Below, in pieces: positions 34,226 through 42,277 of a stretch of DNA of 64,000 nt; the first letter of the stretch is position 1, and every line of letters starts with the position of its first letter. Below the pieces are notes generated by a model. The model was not told the origin of the DNA. It ran no database searches and saw nothing but the letters and a program-made list of their open reading frames with translations. Origin of the DNA: Bacillota bacterium (GTDB lineage: Bacteria > Bacillota > Clostridia > Acetivibrionales > DSM-1351); NCBI GenBank assembly GCA_023390335.1, contig JAEWCZ010000008.1:37967-101966 (forward strand), given 5' to 3'. The translations under genes were made by a program, and so were the position numbers.

Positions 34226-34684
34226 ATGTACACCAGAAACGAGAAATTTATGCTTGCGGCAATCGAACAGGCAAAAGAAGCGTATAAAAAGGGAGAATCG
34301 CCTGTCGGAGCAATAATAGTAAAGGATGGAGTGGCTATCGCCTGCGGTCATAATCAAAAGGAAGAAAAGCAAGATGTTACATCCCATGCCGAAATAGAAG
34401 CTTTAAAAAAGGCTGCAAAGGTGCTTGGAACCTGGAAATTGGAAGGTTGCGACATGTATGTTACTCTGGAACCGTGTCCAATGTGTGCAGGAGCTATCAT
34501 ACAATCAAGAATAAAAACACTTTATATAGGGGCGATGGATAAAAAGGCAGGTGCTGCAGGATCAGTAATAGATTTGTTTAGAGTTCCGCAATTTAATCAT
34601 AGGGTTGACGTAGTATATGGATTAATGTTCGAGGAATGTGGAAATATATTAACAGAATTTTTTAAGAAGCTTAGAACAATATAA
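34226..34684 (+). CDS. tadA: tRNA-specific adenosine deaminase
   Basis: 152 residues. Deaminates A34 to inosine in tRNA-Arg(ACG), letting one tRNA read several Arg codons. The zinc and proton-shuttle site is SHAEIEAL near residue 57 and EPCPMCAGAI near 87, the CDA/TadA signature. MLAAIEQAKEAYKKGESPVGAIIV at the N-terminus is typical. ATG at 34226 follows GGAGG. The thioredoxin-like gene follows after 32 bases. Confidence 0.95.
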   Translation: MYTRNEKFMLAAIEQAKEAYKKGESPVGAIIVKDGVAIACGHNQKEEKQDVTSHAEIEALKKAAKVLGTWKLEGCDMYVTLEPCPMCAGAIIQSRIKTLYIGAMDKKAGAAGSVIDLFRVPQFNHRVDVVYGLMFEECGNILTEFFKKLRTI

Positions 34685-34716
34685 ATACCAAGAACATTAA
34701 CAAAGGACGGGAACTT

Positions 34717-35076
34717 ATGATAAACAAATTAGAAATACAGAAGGAACAAGCTTTAAATGCCATACAAAATGGGGAATTCGACAAAAGTGTAATAGCTTCA
34801 AAGGAAATAGTACTTATAATATTAACACAGGATTGGTGTCCCCAATGGCAAGCTATGCAAACCTGGTTGTATGACAGTAATGATATAAAGAAGGATGTTG
34901 ATATTTATCAATTAGAGTATAATACAACCGACTATTCTGAAAAATTTCAAACCTTTAAAGAAGAGCAACTCGGTAATTCAGAGATACCTTATTTAAGGTT
35001 CTATAGAAATGGAGCCTTGATAGAGGAAACAAATTATATATCCAAGGATAGATTTATGGAAATTATAGGACAATAA
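34717..35076 (+). CDS. Thioredoxin-like protein with incomplete active site
   Basis: 119 residues with the thioredoxin pattern: a strand ending IVLIILTQDWCPQW near residue 40, a cis-proline context NSEIPYLRFYRNG near 90, and a closing helix. The usual WCxxC is WCPQW, so the resolving cysteine is missing. It cannot act as an ordinary dithiol reductant; it might act through one thiol, bind a partner, or be a chaperone. No signal peptide. The start has only a weak GGGAA site. It is probably cotranscribed with tadA. Confidence 0.7.
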   Translation: MINKLEIQKEQALNAIQNGEFDKSVIASKEIVLIILTQDWCPQWQAMQTWLYDSNDIKKDVDIYQLEYNTTDYSEKFQTFKEEQLGNSEIPYLRFYRNGALIEETNYISKDRFMEIIGQ

Positions 35077-35118
35077 ATGAAAAATGGATGTAAAATGTGC
35101 TAAACTATCCTTATAAAA

Positions 35119-35268
35119 ATGGTGTTGTTGCAAAGTTAATTTTTATATTTTTAGCTGTACAAGAGTATAAATTGTATCAATGGAAGCATGGAAGCGACCA
35201 TTGATATAATTTTATACTGGAGTACAGGCGTTAGAACAGATAATTTTGTGTTTTGCAACATCCACAAA
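35119..35268. repeat. Long imperfect inverted repeat (MITE-like) before the beta-xylosidase
   Basis: About 150 bases with near-symmetric arms around 35191: GTTGCAAA (35127-35134)/TTTGCAAC (35252-35259), GTAC (35157-35160)/GTAC (35222-35225), AGTATAAA (35164-35171)/TTTATACT (35211-35218) and TATCAATGG (35175-35183)/CCATTGATA (35198-35206). It could be a miniature transposon-like repeat or a long hairpin in the beta-xylosidase leader. It ends at the gene's ribosome binding site. Confidence 0.6.
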
Positions 35269-35282
35269 GGGAGGCGTTATAT

Positions 35283-36842
35283 TTGACAAAAAAAGATTGT
35301 AATTATTTCAGTAATCCCATATTGCCGGGGTTTTATCCTGACCCATCCATATGCCGAGTAAACGATGACTATTACCTTGTTACATCAAGTTTTACATATT
35401 TTCCGGGACTGCCGATTTTCCACAGCAAGGATTTAGTTAACTGGAAGCAAATAGGGCATGCTCTGGACAGGACAACTCAACTTGATTTGGATGAGCTTGA
35501 ACAATCTCAGGGAATATATGCTCCAACCATCAGATATAACAAAGGCTTGTTTTATATTGCATGTACCAATGTAGGGAAAAAGGGCAACTTCATAATAACG
35601 TCTGAAAAACCTGAAGGCCCGTGGTCAGAACCATACTGGCTGGATGATGCCCCCGGTATAGACCCGTCACTTTTCTTTGATGACGATGGGAAGGTATATT
35701 TTATGGGTACAAATGACGCTCCTGATGGAACCTACTATGGAGACAACGAAATCTGGATGCGGGAACTGGACACCGGAAAAATGCAGCTGAAAGGCCCAAG
35801 ATACGGGTTGTGGAGAGGTGCAATGAAGAATGCCGTGTGGCCAGAAGGCCCTCATATATATAAAATCAACGGATATTATTATCTTATGATTGCTGAAGGC
35901 GGCACTGATTACCACCATGCTGTTACAATTGCCAGAAGCAAAAGTATAACAGGCCCGTATGAGGGTTGCAAAGGAAATCCAATTCTTACCCATAGGCATT
36001 TGGGAAGAAAATACCCTATTGCAAATGTAGGCCACGCCGATCTTGTTGAAGCACAAAACGGTGAGTGGTGGATGGTAGCACTGGCATCAAGGCCGTATGG
36101 CGGGTACTACAGGAACCTTGGGCGCGAAACATTTCTTATTCCCGTTACGTGGGAAGATGGTTGGCCTGTAGTAAGTCCTTTGAGCGGAAAAGTCGAGTTT
36201 ACTTATGAAAGACCAAAGATTTCCCCTGATAATCCCGTTGAAGTACCCTCTTGTGACGACTTTGACAATGAAAAGCTTGGCTTTGCATGGAATTTTGTAC
36301 GTACTCCAAGAGAAGACTTCTACAGCCTCACTGATCGTCCGGGATATTTAAGGTTAAAACTGAGACCAGCCAAAATAACTGAGGAGAAAAACCCCAGCTT
36401 TGTTGGAAGACGACAACAGCATATTAATTTTCGTGCTAAAACAATAATGGAGTTTTCCCCGGAGAACGAAAATGAAGCGGCAGGCATATTAGTAATACAA
36501 AATAATAATTATCACATGAGGTTTGAATGTACACGCTCAGGTGAAACGAAAATGATAAGGCTGGTTGTATGTAATGACGGAAAGGAAAGCATTGTAGCTC
36601 AAAGGGAAATTGTGCACCAACGTATTCAAATGGTAGTTCAGGCCAACGGTCAGGACTACAACTTTTACTTTGGGAATGAAGATCAGCTTACAGAGATGGC
36701 TGTCAATGTAGACGGGAGAATACTAAGCACCGATGTAGCGGGAGGTTTTATAGGGACGTATGTCGGTATGTTTGCCAGCAGTAATGGTTTTGACAGCAGT
36801 AATACGGCAGATTTTGATTTGTTTGAGTATTCAGGATTATGA
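35283..36842 (+). CDS. GH43 beta-xylosidase / alpha-L-arabinofuranosidase
   Basis: About 519 residues. The N-terminal five-bladed propeller shows NPILPGFYPDPSICRV (catalytic base Asp), DPSLFFDDDGKVYF (middle Asp) and WPEGPHIYKINGYYYLMIAEGGT (catalytic Glu), the GH43 set. A C-terminal beta-sandwich from about residue 330 matches the concanavalin-like domain of xylan 1,4-beta-xylosidases, which cut xylose from xylo-oligosaccharides. No signal peptide, so it is intracellular and would feed the XylA/XylB pathway at 44-49 kb. TTG 35283, eight bases after GGGAGG (35269-35274), is the best start; TTG 35253 lies within the inverted repeat. Confidence 0.92.
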   Translation: MTKKDCNYFSNPILPGFYPDPSICRVNDDYYLVTSSFTYFPGLPIFHSKDLVNWKQIGHALDRTTQLDLDELEQSQGIYAPTIRYNKGLFYIACTNVGKKGNFIITSEKPEGPWSEPYWLDDAPGIDPSLFFDDDGKVYFMGTNDAPDGTYYGDNEIWMRELDTGKMQLKGPRYGLWRGAMKNAVWPEGPHIYKINGYYYLMIAEGGTDYHHAVTIARSKSITGPYEGCKGNPILTHRHLGRKYPIANVGHADLVEAQNGEWWMVALASRPYGGYYRNLGRETFLIPVTWEDGWPVVSPLSGKVEFTYERPKISPDNPVEVPSCDDFDNEKLGFAWNFVRTPREDFYSLTDRPGYLRLKLRPAKITEEKNPSFVGRRQQHINFRAKTIMEFSPENENEAAGILVIQNNNYHMRFECTRSGETKMIRLVVCNDGKESIVAQREIVHQRIQMVVQANGQDYNFYFGNEDQLTEMAVNVDGRILSTDVAGGFIGTYVGMFASSNGFDSSNTADFDLFEYSGL

Positions 36843-36916
36843 GCCACAATTTATCCAACAACATAAAACATTAAAAACTAAAGCTAAACTGGTCAGAAAA
36901 CGTTAAATGCCTTTTA

Positions 36917-36945
36917 TTGACGCTCTATGAATATGATGCTATAAT
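36917..36945 (+). promoter_or_regulatory. Promoter of the ilv-leu operon
   Basis: TTGACG (36917-36922), 17 bases, TATAAT (36940-36945). It lies about 90 bases before the T-box structure and is the only strong promoter between the beta-xylosidase and ilvB. Confidence 0.7.
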
Positions 36946-37032
36946 TATTTCTAAACCAAGACTTACAACTTTTGTAAGAGATTTAATTATCAAATATATA
37001 GCCTATGATGGAAAACAAGATGTATTGATTTG

Positions 37033-37281
37033 TTAAAGAGAACCGGCGGTTGGTGAAAGACGGTACAATAAATACATGTATAACTCATTCCGGAGGTCCG
37101 ATACCCAAAAATTCAGCTTGATTAAGTATCGGCGTTGGCAACGATATAGCTGTAGAGCACGGACGCGCGTCCTGTTGCTCACTGAGGATGCAGTTTAATA
37201 TACTGCATTAAATCAGGGTGGTACCACGGTGGAATTATCCCCTCGTCCCTGCGTAATAGCAGAGATGAGGGGTTTTTTATA
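37033..37281 (+). promoter_or_regulatory. T-box leader of ilvB operon (leucine, CTC specifier)
   Basis: The T-box core GGGTGGTACCACGG lies at about 37215-37228. The terminator pairs CCCCTCGTC (37239-37247) with GATGAGGGG (37264-37272) before TTTTTT. In Stem I, TATAA-CTC-ATTCCGGAG matches the usual specifier context, putting a CTC leucine codon at 37084-37086. Uncharged tRNA-Leu would therefore allow transcription of the whole branched-chain operon. The specifier assignment is by alignment to the usual T-box pattern, not by a computed fold. Confidence 0.9.
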
Positions 37282-37324
37282 ACTAATCTGAGTATAGAAC
37301 TATAGTAAAAAAGGAGGATTGCCA

Positions 37325-38947
37325 TTGAAAATAACAGGAGCTCAAGCATTGGTAAAGGCACTTGAGTTGGAGAAAATAACTACCATTTTCGGATACCCCG
37401 GTGCGGCAATCTGTCCGTTTTATGATGCATTGCTGGATTCAGACATTAATCACATACTTACAAGAAGTGAGCAGGGAGCGGCACATGCTGCCAGCGGATA
37501 TTCAAGAGTTACCGGAAAAACAGGTGTATGTGTAGCTACCTCGGGGCCCGGTGCTACAAATCTTATAACAGGGATTGCAACTGCTTATTCGGACTCAATT
37601 CCCATGGTTGCTATTACAGGTCAGGTATCCCTTGATTTAATTGGCAGAGATGTGTTTCAGGAGGCAGACATTACAGGAGCTACAGAACCTTTCTGCAAGC
37701 ATAACTATCTGGTGAAGAATGTTAGAGATTTACCCAGAATAGTAAAAGAGGCTTTTCATATAGCTTCTACCGGCAGGCCCGGACCGGTACTGATAGATGT
37801 ACCGGTTGACATACAGACAGCTACACTTGATTTCCAATATCCTCATGAGGTAGATATTAGGGGGTATAAGCCAAATTACAAAGGTCATCCCCAGCAGATA
37901 AAAAAGATTGCGGACGCAGTTTCAAATTCTCAAAGGCCGGTAATATGTGCTGGCGGAGGAGTTATTTCCGCAAAGGCTTCTGAAATAATGACAAGACTTG
38001 CAGAGAAATATCAAATACCCGTAGTTACAACCTTAATGGGGATTGGAGCAATACCTGTGGGTCATCCTTTGAATTTCGGAATGTTGGGTTCCCATGGTGT
38101 TTATGCAGCAAACTATGCTGTACACAATACTGACCTCCTTATAATAATTGGTGCAAGAGTGGGAGATCGTGCTTTGGGAACGGCAGGCAAAATAGCTGAA
38201 AAAGCTAAAATAATTCATATTGACATTGACCCTGCCGAGATAGGCAAAAACGTAAGTACTACTATACCTGTGGTAGGGGATGCGGGATTGGTTTTAGAGG
38301 ACTTGTATAATTCCATTCAAACCTGCAATACTTCACAGTGGCTGGACAGTTTGAGACAGGCTGTTAACAAAAATAAAGGCGAAGAAGCAGGTCAAAGCAG
38401 CTATGTTAATCCAAAGAGGCTTATAGCAGAACTTTCAAAAAGACTTGATGAAGATGCAATAGTAGTTACGGAAGTCGGACAGAACCAGATATGGGCCGCC
38501 AACAATTTTATTGCAAGAAAACCGGGCTCTTTTATTACATCAGGCGGATTGGGAACTATGGGTTACGGCCTTCCTGCTGGCATCGGAGCCAAGACAGGCA
38601 AACCTGACAGTAAGGTAGTAGTTATAGGCGGTGATGGAAGTTTTCAGATGTCGATGCCCGAACTGGGAACCATAAAGCAGAACAGGCTAGGGGTAAAAAT
38701 TATTATACTTAATAATAGCAGGCTTGGTATGGTTCGTGAAATACAGAAGAACAAATATAAAAGGAGATATTCTCAGGTATTCTTGGATGATAATCCTGAT
38801 TTTGTTAAAATAGCAGAAGCCTATGGATTCACATCTGAAAAAATAACCTGTGATTCACAGATAGAAGGCGCATTGGACAGATTTCTTGCTGATGATGGTG
38901 TATATCTGTTGGAATGTAGTATTGATCCTGAAGAAGAGACGGTTTAG
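37325..38947 (+). CDS. ilvB: Acetolactate synthase large subunit
   Basis: About 540 residues. A TPP enzyme joining two pyruvates to acetolactate (valine, leucine), or pyruvate with 2-oxobutyrate (isoleucine). FGYPGAAICPFYDAL and the activating Glu in TRSEQGAAHAASGYSR lie near residues 20-52. The FAD-binding middle domain has VGARVGDRALG. The TPP/Mg motif GGDGSFQMSMPELGT lies near 440. The start is TTG 37325, seven bases after AGGAGG; TTG 37319 is too close. It is first behind the leucine T-box and is followed after 19 bases by the regulatory subunit. Confidence 0.95.
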   Translation: MKITGAQALVKALELEKITTIFGYPGAAICPFYDALLDSDINHILTRSEQGAAHAASGYSRVTGKTGVCVATSGPGATNLITGIATAYSDSIPMVAITGQVSLDLIGRDVFQEADITGATEPFCKHNYLVKNVRDLPRIVKEAFHIASTGRPGPVLIDVPVDIQTATLDFQYPHEVDIRGYKPNYKGHPQQIKKIADAVSNSQRPVICAGGGVISAKASEIMTRLAEKYQIPVVTTLMGIGAIPVGHPLNFGMLGSHGVYAANYAVHNTDLLIIIGARVGDRALGTAGKIAEKAKIIHIDIDPAEIGKNVSTTIPVVGDAGLVLEDLYNSIQTCNTSQWLDSLRQAVNKNKGEEAGQSSYVNPKRLIAELSKRLDEDAIVVTEVGQNQIWAANNFIARKPGSFITSGGLGTMGYGLPAGIGAKTGKPDSKVVVIGGDGSFQMSMPELGTIKQNRLGVKIIILNNSRLGMVREIQKNKYKRRYSQVFLDDNPDFVKIAEAYGFTSEKITCDSQIEGALDRFLADDGVYLLECSIDPEEETV

Positions 38948-38966
38948 GCAGAGGGGGGGATTGAAA

Positions 38967-39476
38967 ATGGCAAAGCATATACTTTCCGTATTGGTGGAAA
39001 ACCGCTCCGGCGTGTTGTCCAGAGTAGCAGGCCTGTTCAGTAGGAGGGGTTTCAATATTGAAAGTCTTGCGGTTGGAGTAACCGAAAATCCTGAAGTTTC
39101 AAGAATGACTATTGTAGTTGATGGGGACGAATACACTGTTGAGCAGGTAAGTAAACAGCTAAATAAGTTAATTGACATTATCAAAATAAGAGCACTGGAA
39201 AACTCAGAATCTGTCAGCCGTGAGCTTGCATTGATAAAAGTTAATGCAACCTCCTCTACAAGGTCAGAAATAGTACAGATAGTTGAAATATTCAGAGCAA
39301 AAATAGTAGATGTATCTAAGAATACATTGACAGTTGAAATATCAGGTGCCAGTGACAAAGTAGGGGCCCTTGAGGATATGCTAAGACAGTTTGGAATAAA
39401 GGAAATTGTAAGAACAGGTACAATAGCTATTGAAAGAGGAAACAAGTACATTAAAGCAGGAAGCATGGAAGACTAA
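38967..39476 (+). CDS. ilvN: Acetolactate synthase small (regulatory) subunit
   Basis: 169 residues. The N-terminal ACT domain (HILSVLVENRSGVLSRVAGLFSRRG...ESLAVG) binds valine for feedback inhibition and activates IlvB. The C-terminal domain matches AHAS small subunits (RELALIKV, then a second ACT-like fold). Length is typical of the short bacterial IlvH type. The start is ATG 38967 after GGGGGGG/ATTGAAA; the longer frame from 38886 overlaps ilvB and does not fit the family. Confidence 0.95.
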   Translation: MAKHILSVLVENRSGVLSRVAGLFSRRGFNIESLAVGVTENPEVSRMTIVVDGDEYTVEQVSKQLNKLIDIIKIRALENSESVSRELALIKVNATSSTRSEIVQIVEIFRAKIVDVSKNTLTVEISGASDKVGALEDMLRQFGIKEIVRTGTIAIERGNKYIKAGSMED

Positions 39477-39510
39477 GAAATAATAATAAAAATAGGAGGT
39501 TTAAGAGAAT

Positions 39511-40506
39511 ATGGCAAAAATGTATTATGACAGCGATTGCAATTTGAAACTACTGGAGGGAAAAACAGTAGCGGTTATAGGGTATGGAAGTCAGGGGCAT
39601 GCACATGCACAGAACTTAAAGGACAGCGGAGTTAATGTAATAGTAGGACTTACTGCGACATCTGCAAGAAGAAAGCAGGTTGAGGCTGATGGACTAAAGG
39701 TTTATGATACCGCAGAGGCAGCGAAAATGGCTGATATCATAATGATACTCATTCCTGATGAAAAACAGGCTGCAATGTATGAAGAGTGTATAGCTCCTAA
39801 CCTTGAAGCAGGCAATATTCTAATGTTTGCTCACGGATTTAATATAAACTTCAAGCAGATAATTGCTCCGGCAGATGTAGATGTAATCATGGTTGCACCA
39901 AAAGGCCCAGGTCACACTGTAAGAAGCCAATACAAGGAAGGAAGAGGTGTTCCTGCACTGATTGCTGTAGAGAAGGATGCTTCTGGAAAAGCAAAGGAAT
40001 ACGCTTTGGCATATGCTTCCGGCATAGGAGCAGGCAGAGCCGGAATACTTGAAACAACCTTCAGAGAAGAGACAGAAACCGACTTGTTTGGTGAACAGGC
40101 AGTGCTTTGCGGTGGTGTTACAGAATTGATGAAGGCCGGTTTCGAAACATTGGTGGCAGCAGGCTATCAACCTGAAATAGCTTATTTTGAGTGTATACAC
40201 GAAATGAAGCTGATTGTAGACCTTATCAATCAGGGTGGCTTCGGTGAAATGAGATATTCCATTAGCGATACCGCAGAATACGGTGATTATGTAACTGGAA
40301 AGAGAATAATCACAGACGAAACCAGAAAAGAAATGAAAAAGGTACTTAAAGAAATTCAGGACGGTAAATTCGCTGCCAACTGGATAATGGAAAATAAAGC
40401 AGCAGGAAGAGCAAACTTTATATCAATGAGAAGAAACGAAACAGAACACCAGTTGGAAACAGTAGGATCAGAGCTTAGAAAAATGATGAGCTGGTTAAAG
40501 AAATAA
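39511..40506 (+). CDS. ilvC: Ketol-acid reductoisomerase
   Basis: 331 residues, the short class I form. Isomerises and reduces acetolactate or acetohydroxybutyrate using NAD(P)H and Mg2+. The Rossmann motif is VIGYGSQGHAHAQNL near residues 20-34. AHGFNINF, KGPGHTVR and LFGEQAVLCGG carry the expected metal and substrate residues, and the C-terminal knotted domain ends FISMRRNETEHQLE. ATG at 39511 follows AGGAGG. Third gene of the T-box operon. Confidence 0.97.
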   Translation: MAKMYYDSDCNLKLLEGKTVAVIGYGSQGHAHAQNLKDSGVNVIVGLTATSARRKQVEADGLKVYDTAEAAKMADIIMILIPDEKQAAMYEECIAPNLEAGNILMFAHGFNINFKQIIAPADVDVIMVAPKGPGHTVRSQYKEGRGVPALIAVEKDASGKAKEYALAYASGIGAGRAGILETTFREETETDLFGEQAVLCGGVTELMKAGFETLVAAGYQPEIAYFECIHEMKLIVDLINQGGFGEMRYSISDTAEYGDYVTGKRIITDETRKEMKKVLKEIQDGKFAANWIMENKAAGRANFISMRRNETEHQLETVGSELRKMMSWLKK

Positions 40507-40531
40507 TATATATATAAAGAATATGTTTGAT

Positions 40532-40563
40532 GAATTAGTATAGCTTATAAGCTTTACTAATTC
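40532..40563. repeat. Hairpin between ilvC and leuA
   Basis: GAATTAGTA (40532-40540) pairs exactly with TACTAATTC (40555-40563), enclosing an internal AGCTTATAAGCT. No T-run follows immediately, so it is more likely an RNA processing or partial attenuation site than a terminator. It sits in an unusually long 133-base gap within the operon. Confidence 0.5.
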
Positions 40564-40639
40564 ACAAACAATTGTTAATTTTATTAATTTATTTTAATTT
40601 TAGATATTTATGAATATGAGAATGTAAGGGGGAATTAAT

Positions 40640-42166
40640 ATGGCCAGAACCATTAAGATATTCGATACCACATTAAGAGACGGAGAGCAAACACCGGGTG
40701 TTAACCTTAATCTCCAGGAGAAAATGGAAATAGCAAAACAACTGGTAAGGCTGGGTGTAGACGTTATTGAGGGCGGATTTGCCATCGCCTCCCCCGGTGA
40801 CTTTGAATCAATAATGACACTTTCCAGGAACCTCAAGGGGGTTACAATAGCTAGTCTGTGTCGCGCCGTAGAAAAAGACATAGACAGAGCGTGGGAGGCT
40901 GTTCAATATGCCGAAAGCCCAAGAATACACACTTTTATAGCTACTTCTGATATCCATATGAAATACAAGCTGAAAATGGCAGAAGAGGAAGTTCTTGAAA
41001 GAGCAGTAGCTATGGTAAAACATGCGAAGGGCTATTGTTCCAATATAGAATTTTCAGCCGAAGATGCCAGCAGAACCCGGGAGGAATTTTTGTACCGTAT
41101 AGTTGAAGCTGTTATCAATGCGGGAGCTACAACCGTAAATATTCCCGATACGGTGGGATATTCAACGCCGCAGGAATTCGGAAGACTTATAAGGAACATA
41201 AGAAATAATGTACCCAATATTGACAAGGCAGATATAAGCGTTCACTGTCATAACGATTTAGGCCTTGCCGTTGCAAATTCACTTGCAGCTGTTGAAAACG
41301 GTGCTGTACAGGTTGAGTGTACAATTAACGGTCTAGGGGAAAGAGCAGGAAATGCCGCAATTGAAGAAATAATTATGGGTATAAATACAAGAAAAGATTA
41401 CTATGATATAACACATAAGATTGACACAACTCAGATATATAGAGCAAGCAGACTTGTTTCGAGCCTTACCGGTGTCAATGTACAACCAAATAAGGCAATC
41501 GTGGGAGCAAACGCTTTTGCACACGAATCAGGAATACATCAGCACGGTGTACTTTCTGAAAAGACCACTTACGAGATTATGACTCCGGAATCAGTGGGGA
41601 TGGGTCAGAACAGAATGGTTCTGGGCAAGCTTTCCGGGCATCACGCTTTTGAAGAAAGATTGAAAGAGATGGGATACTCCCTGTCCGATGAGGAAGTTAA
41701 GACTGCTTTTACAAAATTTAAAGATTTGGCCGATAAGAAAAAGGTAGTCACTGACAAGGATATTGAGGCTCTGGTGGATGAAAACATTGCAGTTCCGGAG
41801 ATTTTCGTGATAGACAGTTTTCAGATAAACAGCGGAAACAAAATGATATCAACCTCAACAGTAAGTATTAAAAAAGATGAGGATGTCATTACTGAAGCTG
41901 CAACTGGAGACGGCCCTGTAGATGCTGCCTTTAATGCAATCGAGCGTGCTACCGGGGTTAATGCGGAGCTGGTTCATTATAGTATAAAGGCAGTTACTGA
42001 AGGAAAGGATGCACTTGGTGAAGTAACTGTGAAAATATCAAACAATAACAGCGTATTTATGGGAAAGGGTGTCAGTACCGACATCATAGAAGCCAGTGTT
42101 AAAGCATACTTGAATGCAATAAATAGGTCAATAAGCGAAATCGGAGAAAGCATAATTAACCAGTAA
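40640..42166 (+). CDS. leuA: 2-Isopropylmalate synthase
   Basis: 508 residues. Condenses acetyl-CoA with 2-oxoisovalerate, the committed leucine step. A DRE-TIM barrel with FDTTLRDGEQTPGVNL at the N-terminus, HCHNDLGLAVANSLAA near 205 and NGLGERAGNA; metal ligands are present. The C-terminal LeuA dimer domain (from about 390) carries leucine feedback. ATG at 40640 follows AAGGGGG. It lies behind the leucine-reading T-box, so both transcription and enzyme activity respond to leucine. leuB, leuC, leuD and ilvD are not in this window. Confidence 0.96.
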   Translation: MARTIKIFDTTLRDGEQTPGVNLNLQEKMEIAKQLVRLGVDVIEGGFAIASPGDFESIMTLSRNLKGVTIASLCRAVEKDIDRAWEAVQYAESPRIHTFIATSDIHMKYKLKMAEEEVLERAVAMVKHAKGYCSNIEFSAEDASRTREEFLYRIVEAVINAGATTVNIPDTVGYSTPQEFGRLIRNIRNNVPNIDKADISVHCHNDLGLAVANSLAAVENGAVQVECTINGLGERAGNAAIEEIIMGINTRKDYYDITHKIDTTQIYRASRLVSSLTGVNVQPNKAIVGANAFAHESGIHQHGVLSEKTTYEIMTPESVGMGQNRMVLGKLSGHHAFEERLKEMGYSLSDEEVKTAFTKFKDLADKKKVVTDKDIEALVDENIAVPEIFVIDSFQINSGNKMISTSTVSIKKDEDVITEAATGDGPVDAAFNAIERATGVNAELVHYSIKAVTEGKDALGEVTVKISNNNSVFMGKGVSTDIIEASVKAYLNAINRSISEIGESIINQ

Positions 42167-42178
42167 GGGGAGCTTGAT

Positions 42179-42213
42179 AAAAAAAGCAGCCCCTTTACGG
42201 GCTGCTTTTTTAG
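42179..42213 (+). terminator. Terminator after leuA
   Basis: AAAAAAGCAGCCC pairs with GGGCTGCTTTTTT around a short TTTACG loop. It would end or partly reduce transcription before cimA. Confidence 0.85.
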
Positions 42214-42277
42214 CATTGAATACCTGATATTCCCGAAGGAAGACAGGTTGATTATATAGGAAAGGAGAAATTATTAT

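Noticed and set aside
37239..37272. Simple stand-alone terminator before ilvB
   Set aside because: It is the terminator half of the T-box leader, not a separate element.
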